Of a DNA stretch of 8,125 nt, positions 1 to 4,700 are shown in pieces; positions within the stretch are counted from its first letter, which is position 1, and every line of letters begins with the position of its first letter. Location of the stretch: positions 1-8,125 of the forward strand of contig CANFFA010000089.1 in assembly GCA_947445425.1 (NCBI GenBank), in the 5' to 3' direction. This DNA is from Paludibacteraceae bacterium (GTDB lineage Bacteria > Bacteroidota > Bacteroidia > Bacteroidales > Paludibacteraceae). Under the pieces are notes generated by a model. It saw only the letters and a program-made list of their open reading frames with translations. It ran no database searches and had not been told where the DNA came from. A program made the position numbers and the translations under genes.

Positions 1-11
1 ATAGCTAAGTA
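1..11 (-). pseudogene. ECF sigma factor, continuation after IS630 insertion (partial, runs off window)
   Basis: Read on the minus strand, bases 11-1 give TA C TTA GCT AT. Joined to the TA that ends the other sigma fragment (codon AAG, then TA at 1073-1072), this becomes AAG TAC TTA GCT, encoding K-Y-L-A. That is the residue order expected just after the helix of region 2 in Bacteroidota ECF sigma factors (usually followed by an acidic E/D stretch). The fragment is only 11 bases and continues outside the window. The call rests entirely on the join across the insertion sequence, where the reading frame is restored exactly if a single TA is kept. Confidence 0.6.
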
Positions 12-26
12 ATGGCTAGAATATAA
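12..26 (+). repeat. IS630 left terminal inverted repeat (imperfect)
   Basis: The sequence ATGGCTAGAATATAA follows the TA at 10-11. It matches the inverted right end at 10 of 15 ungapped positions. It overlaps the end of the transposase frame. The match alone would be weak; the position is supported by the TA and by the reconstructed host gene. Confidence 0.5.
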
Positions 27-627
27 TGTCGTATTTTTTACCGTAATTGGCCAGTATGTTTGTTATACTACTTTTGAGGTTTTGAAAGCATAGATATGCG
101 TTAAAAGGTATCCATTGATACTTTACTCTTTTCCACAATATCTCAATAAGATTTAGCTCTGGAGAATATGGTGGCAAAAAGAATATATACACATCTTTCT
201 CTTCCCATTCTTCAAGTTTGGCCATGAATTTCTTTGATTTGTGAATTGGGCAATTATCAAGTATTACAACTGTTTTCTTACTTATTTGTGCGACAAACTT
301 ATCCATAAAGGTTATCATTTTATCTGTATTGAAAGTTGTTTCCTGAATATCAAAAAATAACTTTTTCTTACGACTCAAAAGACCTATGACATTAAGCCAC
401 TTCCCTCTAGCTGCTGGTAAAAGTATTGGATTATCCTTTCGTTGCCAAGCATATGGGATATTGGGGGTTAGACCAAAATGGCTTTCATCTCCGAAATATA
501 AATCTATATACCCATTGTCTTCTAGCTCTTTAAGAGATTCTATTTGAGCTTGTTTTATATCAAAATCATTTTCGTTACGTTTGCGCTTTAATGATAGTCT
601 GGCTCTTTTCCATTTATAGCCGAGCAC
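16..627 (-). CDS. IS630 transposase, C-terminal DDE catalytic part (needs +1 frameshift)
   Basis: This is the catalytic half of an IS630/Tc1-mariner-type transposase, which cuts and joins element ends at TA sites. The RNase-H-like acidic triad is visible: D47 in YFGDESHFG, D124 in VVILDNCPIH and E162 in LPPYSPELNLIEILW. The YAWQRKDNP stretch after the first Asp is also typical. The first codon is GTG (627), which is not a convincing independent start: the residues there (LGYKWKRARLSLK) are the normal mid-protein linker of IS630 transposases and continue straight from the FLK ending the conserved part of the 614-1036 frame. A frame shift of net +1 within 633-614 would give one protein of about 339 aa, the usual family length. 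It could be made by recoding, or the copy could simply be mutated. Confidence 0.88.
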   Translation of the reverse strand: MLGYKWKRARLSLKRKRNENDFDIKQAQIESLKELEDNGYIDLYFGDESHFGLTPNIPYAWQRKDNPILLPAARGKWLNVIGLLSRKKKLFFDIQETTFNTDKMITFMDKFVAQISKKTVVILDNCPIHKSKKFMAKLEEWEEKDVYIFFLPPYSPELNLIEILWKRVKYQWIPFNAYLCFQNLKSSITNILANYGKKYDIIF

Positions 628-1036
628 CTTTTAAAAAATTCTGCAAAGTCTTTTTGCAGATGTTTATATTATGCTCTTCTTTTATAAAGCTGAGTATGTT
701 TTTTATATTTCGATTATGAAGTTCGAGTTGCTGATCAATTACTTTCTCAAGACCTTTTAGCTTGGTTTTGACACCTCGTCCAGAGGCAATTGAGAGCGAA
801 TCAACACCCTGTGATTCCCATGTATTAAACCATCTTTCAATCGTTTTACGCTCAACATCAAAAATAGCCGACAACTCTTTGATTTTGTGTTTTTGGCACG
901 ACAGAAGAAGGCACTGACTACGTTTTCTTATAGTATTATTGCAGCTTGTCTTGACAAGTGATTCTAGGAGCTCTATCTCCTCTATTTTTAGATTTATATA
1001 TCTCATATTGAGACAAATATACGGAAAATAATCCAT
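614..1036 (-). CDS. IS630 transposase, N-terminal DNA-binding part
   Basis: This is the helix-turn-helix half of the IS630 transposase and should bind the element ends. A helix-turn-helix is visible around residues 50-73 (IKELSAIFDVERKTIERWFNTW), followed by the family-typical GVDSLSIASGRGVKTKL linker and a second, winged-helix-like segment (about 96-136). It overlaps the catalytic frame by 14 bases. After codon 136 (AAA, 631-629) this frame adds only GARL and stops, while the +1 frame continues the family sequence. The T6A4 run at the overlap (638-629 on the minus strand) is a plausible slip site. A start at ATG 1036 is possible, but M11 (1006) is closer to the usual family N-terminus. Neither start has a clear ribosome binding site. 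Confidence 0.85.
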   Translation of the reverse strand: MDYFPYICLNMRYINLKIEEIELLESLVKTSCNNTIRKRSQCLLLSCQKHKIKELSAIFDVERKTIERWFNTWESQGVDSLSIASGRGVKTKLKGLEKVIDQQLELHNRNIKNILSFIKEEHNINICKKTLQNFLKGARL

Positions 1037-1056
1037 AACACCAAAGAAATGGTGTG

Positions 1057-1071
1057 TTATATTATTCTAAT
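1057..1071 (-). repeat. IS630 right terminal inverted repeat (imperfect)
   Basis: Minus-strand bases 1071-1057 read ATTAGAATAATATAA, just inside the TA at 1072-1073. They pair with the left end (12-26) at 10 of 15 positions. Confidence 0.5.
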
Positions 1072-1202
1072 TACTTATTACCATTGGATACCTTCATAAT
1101 AAAATTATATAGCTTACCGCTATACTGACTATAAAGAATCTCAAATGATTTCATTGAGCCACTCCTTAACAATTCCACTTCTTCCTTTTCTGTAACAGGC
1201 AT
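1072..1202 (-). pseudogene. ECF (sigma-70 family) sigma factor, 5' part, interrupted by IS630
   Basis: The frame from ATG 1202 encodes 43 residues before an in-frame TAA created at the IS junction (1073-1071). The wording EVELLRSGSMKSFEILYSQYSGKLYNFIMKVSNGNK is region 1/2.1 of an extracytoplasmic-function sigma factor: the LL-x-x-x-S/D-x-x-x-FE-x-LY-x-x-Y-x-x-x-LYNF pattern is characteristic of Bacteroidota members. Such proteins direct RNA polymerase to specific promoters, often together with an anti-sigma factor and SusC/D-type outer membrane transport genes; none of these are in the window. The gene resumes at position 11 after the element. Core-binding region 2 is broken, so this copy should not make a working sigma factor unless the element excises precisely. 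The gene was too short to be obvious from length alone. Confidence 0.75.
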
Positions 1203-1240
1203 ATACAAACTTAAAGGTTATTTTGGTATAAATTAGACTA

Positions 1241-1248
1241 CAAAAATA
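1241..1248 (-). promoter_or_regulatory. Possible Bacteroidota -7 promoter box for the sigma-factor fragment
   Basis: Minus-strand bases 1248-1241 read TATTTTTG, matching the Bacteroidota -7 consensus TAnnTTTG. The box ends 38 bases before the ATG at 1202, a sensible leader length. There is no convincing TTTG -33 box 19-21 bases upstream, and such boxes arise by chance in AT-rich DNA, so this is tentative. Confidence 0.25.
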
Positions 1249-1259
1249 GTATTTTTTTC

Positions 1260-1419
1260 TTATCTTTTGTCCTTAGCCAATTTAGCAAGAGCGGTGTAAA
1301 TCAATGAGTCAGAAGTTTAAATATTTTAAACCTTCATCATTCCTGAAATTTTCAGTTTCTTTCATCAACTGTTTTGCATTATTCGATGCATATTTTGTCA
1401 TTTGAGCCAAAAAGTACCT
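1260..1419 (-). pseudogene. Unrecognised gene end, frameshifted remnant
   Basis: A frame open from 1419 reads YFLAQMTKYASNNAKQLMKE, then TENFRNDEGLKYLNF, and stops at 1309. One frame over, from about 1315, the sequence reads SDSLIYTALAKLAKDKR and stops at TAA 1260. The two pieces join naturally (KYLNF/SDSLIYTALAKLAKDKR) if one base was gained or lost, and both have protein-like, helix-forming composition. I do not recognise the family. It is most simply the C-terminal end of a dead gene whose 5' part was replaced by the IS1-like remnant next to it. A 30-codon small gene (ATG 1401 to 1309) is the alternative, but has no ribosome binding site that I can see. Confidence 0.3.
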
Positions 1420-1694
1420 TTAACTCAAATATAGATGGTGTTGCAGAATGTATGATAGATTTGACATGTACGAAGTTAATAAAATACCAACAAAATATGC
1501 TATGAGATAATTGAACATGATTTTGAAAAAGCAACAGGTTTTTATTACTACTCTTCTTATCTGTTGTTTATCCTGCAATTATTTGTTTCAACACCAATAT
1601 TTTTTTTGCCAGTATTATGATTATCAGACTTGAATGCTTTTGAAAATATATTCCAACTATTAATTTCAATCGAACTGAAAGGAAGCCCCAATTT
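1420..1694 (-). pseudogene. IS1-like transposase C-terminal remnant, multiply frameshifted
   Basis: Three minus-strand frames in succession carry pieces of one protein tail. From 1694 to 1557: LPFSSIEINSWNIF, then KSDNHNTGKKNIGVETNNCRINNR. From about 1556 to 1520, another frame: RRVVIKTCCFFK. From 1504 to 1463, a third: SIFCWYFINFVHV. I recall this order (HxxGKK, a short GVE-NNCR-RxR segment, RR-x-x-KTCCFSK, then FYINFGxV) from the C-termini of IS1-family transposases in Bacteroidota. At least two frameshifts and several stops show it is dead. No clear terminal repeats were found. The family assignment is from memory of the motif order and is moderately secure; that it is decayed coding DNA is more secure. 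Confidence 0.5.
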
Positions 1695-1713
1695 GGTGAT
1701 CTTATCTCTGGTG

Positions 1714-1755
1714 GTGTTTTATGAATATTAAGTCATCACACTTTTAATAAAACAC
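1714..1755. repeat. 9-bp perfect inverted repeat downstream of the relaxase-like gene
   Basis: GTGTTTTAT (1714-1722) and ATAAAACAC (1747-1755) are perfect inverted repeats separated by 24 AT-rich bases. They start 22 bases past the relaxase-like stop codon, so this could be a weak transcription terminator or the end of a lost mobile element. The long loop and low GC make a strong terminator unlikely. Confidence 0.25.
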
Positions 1756-1776
1756 TCATCTCTCAAATTTAAAACC

Positions 1777-2649
1777 CTACATCCCAAAATCCATATCCAT
1801 ACTCTTTTTTTTCTTCTTTTTCTTTTTCCTTTTACTCAAATCATCATAATTATCCCTTGGACTTATAACAAAATCTATATCAAAAAAATCCTCAGGCTCT
1901 GTTTTCAATGGTGGCATGTGAGATACTTCTGCTTCAGAAGACTTCACTGTTATTTTAACTTCATTTGACGCAAAACAATCAAACAATTTAGCATTAAAAT
2001 CTTTGGATATACTACTTGCCTTTATAGTTAGAGCCTCTCCCCTACCCTGCATTTTAAATGAAAAGCCTTTTGTTAAATTGCCTGTTTTATTAGCTGTAAA
2101 AGAAACACCATTTGCCTTCATCAATTTACTGAATTCTCCAACATCATTGGCTTGCTGCTTTAAGTTAGCCTGAGCAACAATCCGAATATACTCTTTTTGT
2201 TCCGCACGAATCATCAATCCGGTAAATTTTTCATACTTCCTCCTAATTTCCGCTTCACAATTTAAACTAAACCCCTGTACTGCCTTAGACATTTCTTTGT
2301 CAAAACCGTCACAGATATCCTTGGCTTTAATCGCTACAGCATTTCGACAATTCATCATTTTAAATGAAAAACCCTGAATGTCTCCAGCACGACTTTTTCT
2401 AACCCAAAGTGAAATAACAACATCCGAAAGTCGTAAGCGTAACTCCTCAAGACTTTTAACTTTTGGTAAGATAGCTCTAACATCTGACCGTATAAGTTGC
2501 TTCTGAAAATGGCTAGGTATAGAAGAACTCTTCCCTCCTACCCTCTCATTTTGAAAAAGGTCATTAAATATATCCTTCTCACCGTTAAAGTATTTTGTGA
2601 TATTTGCAAATGAAAATACACGGTCAGTTGTAATTGGCCAATGGTACAA
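1777..2649 (-). CDS. Relaxase C-terminal-like protein, probably 5'-truncated
   Basis: The 290-codon frame holds two copies of a module: GDIQGFSFKM...AVAIKAKDICDGFDKEM (residues 89-120) and GNLTKGFSFKM...ALTIKASSISKDFNAKL (189-221), each preceded by an amphipathic stretch (SLEELRLRL; VGEFSKLM). The SLEEL-RL...IQG-FSF...IKA-x-x-I-x-x-xF pattern resembles the C-terminal region of Bacteroidota relaxases of mobilisable elements, downstream of the nuclease domain. The tail has a run of about ten basic residues (272-282, KRKKKKKKKK), suiting a DNA-associated protein. No relaxase tyrosine or three-histidine motif is present. The frame opens with TTG immediately after a TGA at 2652-2650, and its first ATG is at residue 98, so the beginning is probably missing. 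Function as a nicking enzyme is not supported; it may be a remnant or an accessory protein. The relaxase link is from pattern memory. Confidence 0.45.
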   Translation of the reverse strand: MYHWPITTDRVFSFANITKYFNGEKDIFNDLFQNERVGGKSSSIPSHFQKQLIRSDVRAILPKVKSLEELRLRLSDVVISLWVRKSRAGDIQGFSFKMMNCRNAVAIKAKDICDGFDKEMSKAVQGFSLNCEAEIRRKYEKFTGLMIRAEQKEYIRIVAQANLKQQANDVGEFSKLMKANGVSFTANKTGNLTKGFSFKMQGRGEALTIKASSISKDFNAKLFDCFASNEVKITVKSSEAEVSHMPPLKTEPEDFFDIDFVISPRDNYDDLSKRKKKKKKKKSMDMDFGM

Positions 2650-2763
2650 TCAAATACATACAATACAAAATATGTACATTATTGGTTATCTTTGTATTAG
2701 AGCCAATTAACAACCAAAAAATCATTTTGAAAACTTTTTTCAATACATTGGATGGAACCGGCA

Positions 2764-2797
2764 ATCGAGTAGGAAGTGAGCGATTAGTTCGCTCACT
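2764..2797 (-). ncRNA. Group II intron 2 domain VI
   Basis: An 8-bp perfect stem, GTGAGCGA (2796-2789 on the minus strand) with TCGCTCAC (2783-2776), closes loop ACTAA and is followed by the tail TTCCTACTCGAT to the 3' splice site. The tail is shared with intron 1. Domain VI normally holds the branch-point adenosine; I cannot say which A is used. Confidence 0.75.
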
Positions 2798-2807
2798 GTC
2801 CTCTCAC

Positions 2808-2839
2808 ACCACCGTACGTACCGTTCGGTATACGGCGGT
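2808..2839 (-). ncRNA. Group II intron 2 domain V (catalytic core)
   Basis: The 32-nt hairpin has a 9-bp lower stem ACCGCCGTA/TACGGTGGT containing one G-U pair, a 2-nt bulge CG on the 3' side, a 4-bp upper stem TACC/GGTA and loop GAAC. Lower stem, dinucleotide bulge and capped upper stem are the domain V architecture. Aligning on the G-U pair puts CGC at the catalytic-triad position, as known for IIC introns, instead of AGC. The loop is not a standard GNRA tetraloop. Confidence 0.8.
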
Positions 2840-2847
2840 TTCTTAAT

Positions 2848-4437
2848 TTACCCACGAACTGAGCGATAATAAGTTGAGAAAAATGTATAACCTGCCTTTT
2901 GAAGCGATTCATTGGTAATAGACGTTTGGAGAATTGGGCTTTTGGCAGTACGCCAATAGCCCTTTCTTGTATTTGAGAACATCATCGCTTTGAAGCGGGA
3001 TATACCTAGCTTCATTAGATTTTGGAATCGTGTTCTAATCCGTTTCCATTGTTTCCAAATTACCATACGTAGTCGTCTACGGTACCACTCGTCAGTTGCA
3101 ATTAGTAAACTTTTCATGTTCGCTAATTTGAAGTAATTAACCCAACCAGTAATATACTGTTTAAGTGCTAATTTTCGCTGTTCATTTCCCCAACCATTAC
3201 TTCGACAAGTGAGCGTTTTCACTTTCTCTTTCATCTTGGTAATGCTTTTGGGATGCACCCGAAGTAAACCTTTGCCTTTGTTGATGTAGAAGCCATAGCC
3301 CAAAAACTTTACGTCTTTTACATGCGCTACTACTGTCTTCTCCTTATTCACTTTCAAATAAAGTTCACCTTCAATGAATGGAATAATATGGGCAAGGGTT
3401 CTTTGGGCAGCACGTTTACTTTTACATAAAATCATACAGTCATCGGCATATCGCACAAATTTATGTCCACGACGTTCCAATTCTTGGTCCAATTCATTGA
3501 GCATAATATTACTCAATAGTGGACTAAGAGGACCGCCTTGAGGGACACCTATCTTCGTTTCTACAAATTTACCACTCTCTATAACACCAGCATTCATATA
3601 TCTATGAATCAACGAGATTACCCGACCGTCCTTGATTGTCCTTGATAATACTTCTATCAGTTTGCTGTGGCTTACTGTGTCAAAGTATTTCTCTAAATCC
3701 ATATCAACGGTGTATTTAAAACCATTGCTAATGTATTCTTGACATTGTTTCAAAGCAGCATGTGCACTTCGTTTGGGACGAAACCCGTAACTGTTATTTG
3801 AGAAAAGTGGTTCGTAAATCGGAGATAGTATTTGGGCAATCGCCTGTTGGATAACTCTATCCACAACAGTAGGGATTCCTAACTGTCGCTTTTTCCCTCC
3901 TTCTTTGGGTATTTCTACTCGCCTAACGGGGTTAGGTTTATAGTTACCCTTGATTATAGATTGCAGTAAGTCATCTTTATGGTTTAATAAATATTCAAGT
4001 AGGTCATCTACTCCTAATTTATCAACTCCACCACTTCCTTTATTAGACTTTACTTGTTTGTAAGCCTTATTCAAATTTAGTGGAGAAAGAATCATTTCCA
4101 GTATTCCATAATCCGCTTGTTCAATGGTTGTGAAGTTGTTTTCAGTTATCCCCATGTAAGTCTGCCCTCCAAGTTTGCTTTCGGTTTCCGACCTATCCTT
4201 ACCTTGGCAGGTATCTTGCGATATTTTCTGCATTCCTCCTTTCATAGGGTAACATTCATTTACTTTCACTTGATTAAGATTCAGCCCTTCCCTACTTTTT
4301 TTTTTTTTCAGTACTATGGCTTCTGCTGACTTCTCACAGCGATTGTTAGCCGTGTTTCTGTTAATATAAACAATTCGCACGTCTGTGAGACCTCCCGAGG
4401 TAAGACGAGTAACCTCCTTTCCATATATCGGCATCAT
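2848..4437 (-). CDS. ltrA: Group II intron 2 reverse transcriptase/maturase
   Basis: This protein helps its own intron fold and splice, then copies it into DNA at new sites. RT landmarks: IPKEGGKKRQLGIPTVVDRVIQQ (176-198), YGFRPKRSAH (217-226), catalytic Asp247 in DMDLEKYFD, PQGGPLSPLLSN (299-310) and YADD (330-333). The X/maturase region follows (GWVNYF, 431-436; NTRKGYWR, 489-496). The protein stops without an HNH endonuclease domain, as in IIC enzymes such as GsI-IIC. The start is uncertain. The open frame reaches ATG 4437, but its first 64 or so codons correspond to untranslated intron RNA in intron 1 and include a 13-A run (4308-4296). ATG 4245 is a likelier start; ATG 4155 (residue 95) has a good GGAGG 10 bases upstream. 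The core homology begins near residue 111. Its stop lies 8 bases before domain V. Confidence 0.92.
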   Translation of the reverse strand: MMPIYGKEVTRLTSGGLTDVRIVYINRNTANNRCEKSAEAIVLKKKKSREGLNLNQVKVNECYPMKGGMQKISQDTCQGKDRSETESKLGGQTYMGITENNFTTIEQADYGILEMILSPLNLNKAYKQVKSNKGSGGVDKLGVDDLLEYLLNHKDDLLQSIIKGNYKPNPVRRVEIPKEGGKKRQLGIPTVVDRVIQQAIAQILSPIYEPLFSNNSYGFRPKRSAHAALKQCQEYISNGFKYTVDMDLEKYFDTVSHSKLIEVLSRTIKDGRVISLIHRYMNAGVIESGKFVETKIGVPQGGPLSPLLSNIMLNELDQELERRGHKFVRYADDCMILCKSKRAAQRTLAHIIPFIEGELYLKVNKEKTVVAHVKDVKFLGYGFYINKGKGLLRVHPKSITKMKEKVKTLTCRSNGWGNEQRKLALKQYITGWVNYFKLANMKSLLIATDEWYRRRLRMVIWKQWKRIRTRFQNLMKLGISRFKAMMFSNTRKGYWRTAKSPILQTSITNESLQKAGYTFFSTYYRSVRG

Positions 4438-4662
4438 TTACACATATTGTTTCCGTTCAGTTTATGGGATTTTGTCTTGTTTAGCAGACTTATCCACAAT
4501 ATGTGCCTGATAATGTTCGTGTTCCTCCGACCGGAAATTTGCCGCCGGCTTCCTTCAGATTCCACCTCACGATGGACACCCTTGCCTTAAGCTAATGGTT
4601 GGCAACTGATAGCCCCCATAACGGACTTCAACCGTCAAATATACTCGCCATGCTCGGCGCAC
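4438..4662 (-). ncRNA. Group II intron 2, 5' structural RNA (start of domain I)
   Basis: There is no gene here. The stretch starts with the 5' splice site GTGCG and holds blocks conserved with the same part of intron 1: CATTAGC, GGCAAGGGTGT, GGAAGCC and an ACACGA element. These are expected parts of domain I, which carries the exon-binding sequences. Structural RNA probably continues past the ATG at 4437, because AGTCAGCAGA (about 4336-4326) is also shared with the untranslated part of intron 1. Confidence 0.75.
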
Positions 4663-4666
4663 TAAA
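4663..4666 (-). other. Four-base exon between the two tandem group II introns
   Basis: Minus-strand TTTA lies between the CGAT 3' end of intron 1 (4667) and the GTGCG 5' end of intron 2 (4662). It supplies the fourth to sixth T of the terminator T-run and the A after it. Its identity as exon follows from the palindrome: these four bases plus TGC at 2763-2761 complete the 3' arm exactly. Confidence 0.8.
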
Positions 4667-4694
4667 ATCGAGTAGGTTGGGGGATTGCTCCCCC
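4667..4694 (-). ncRNA. Group II intron 1 domain VI
   Basis: A 6-bp stem GGGGGA (4694-4689 on the minus strand) with TCCCCC (4684-4679) closes loop GCAA, followed by the tail AACCTACTCGAT to the 3' splice site. The last ten bases are identical to those of intron 2. Confidence 0.75.
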
Positions 4695-4700
4695 GCCCTC

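Larger units (their letters stand above)
12..1071 (-). mobile_element. IS630-family insertion sequence, complete, 1060 bp, flanked by TA
   Basis: The element carries an IS630-type transposase in two overlapping frames and is bounded by TA on both sides (10-11 and 1072-1073), the dinucleotide this family targets and duplicates. The ends were set by the host gene: removing 12-1071 plus one TA rejoins an ECF sigma-factor frame as K-Y-L-A. The outermost 15 bases of the two ends are only imperfect inverted repeats (10 of 15 match when aligned without gaps, mostly in an AATATAA block). The transposase stop codon is 4 bases inside the left end. The length of about 1.06 kb is normal for IS630 elements. 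Confidence 0.85.
2764..4662 (-). mobile_element. Group II intron 2 (IIC-like), 1899 nt, complete
   Basis: A self-splicing retroelement that moves by reverse splicing into DNA. It begins GTGCGCC (4662, fitting the GUGYG 5' consensus) and ends CCTACTCGAT (2764), the same 3' end as intron 1. It contains a maturase/RT gene, domain V (2808-2839) and domain VI (2764-2797). Both boundaries are confirmed independently: 5' exon bases TTTA (4666-4663) and 3' exon bases TGC (2763-2761) are exactly those needed to complete the terminator palindrome at 6579-6620. The RT lacks an endonuclease domain and the target is a terminator hairpin plus T-run, both typical of IIC introns. The 5' end of the intron aligns with intron 1 in patches (CATTAGC, GGCAAGGGTGT, AATCTGAA-GAAGCC, AAGTCAGCAGA), so the two are relatives, not copies. 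Confidence 0.9.

Noticed and set aside
1038..1055. ACACCA/TGGTGT hairpin as the IS630 end
   Set aside because: It is inside the element, just upstream of the transposase start. The TA flanks and the restored sigma-factor frame place the end at 1071.
2727..2743. TTGAAAA/TTTTCAA inverted repeat as a terminator or operator
   Set aside because: Seven AT-rich base pairs in AT-rich DNA, with no T-run or gene boundary that gives it meaning.
2634..2846. Plus-strand 70-codon frame
   Set aside because: It runs across intron 2 domains V/VI, the splice site and intergenic DNA; no protein-like composition, so it is a shadow.
4117..4329. Plus-strand 70-codon frame opposite the intron 2 RT
   Set aside because: Antisense to the intron RT frame and its poly-A run; the Phe-rich product merely reflects that run.
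4679..4694. G5A/TC5 stem near the start of intron 2 as the terminator targeted by intron 2
   Set aside because: It is domain VI of intron 1, and the exon bases around intron 2 complete the 6579-6620 palindrome, so that hairpin is the simpler original target.
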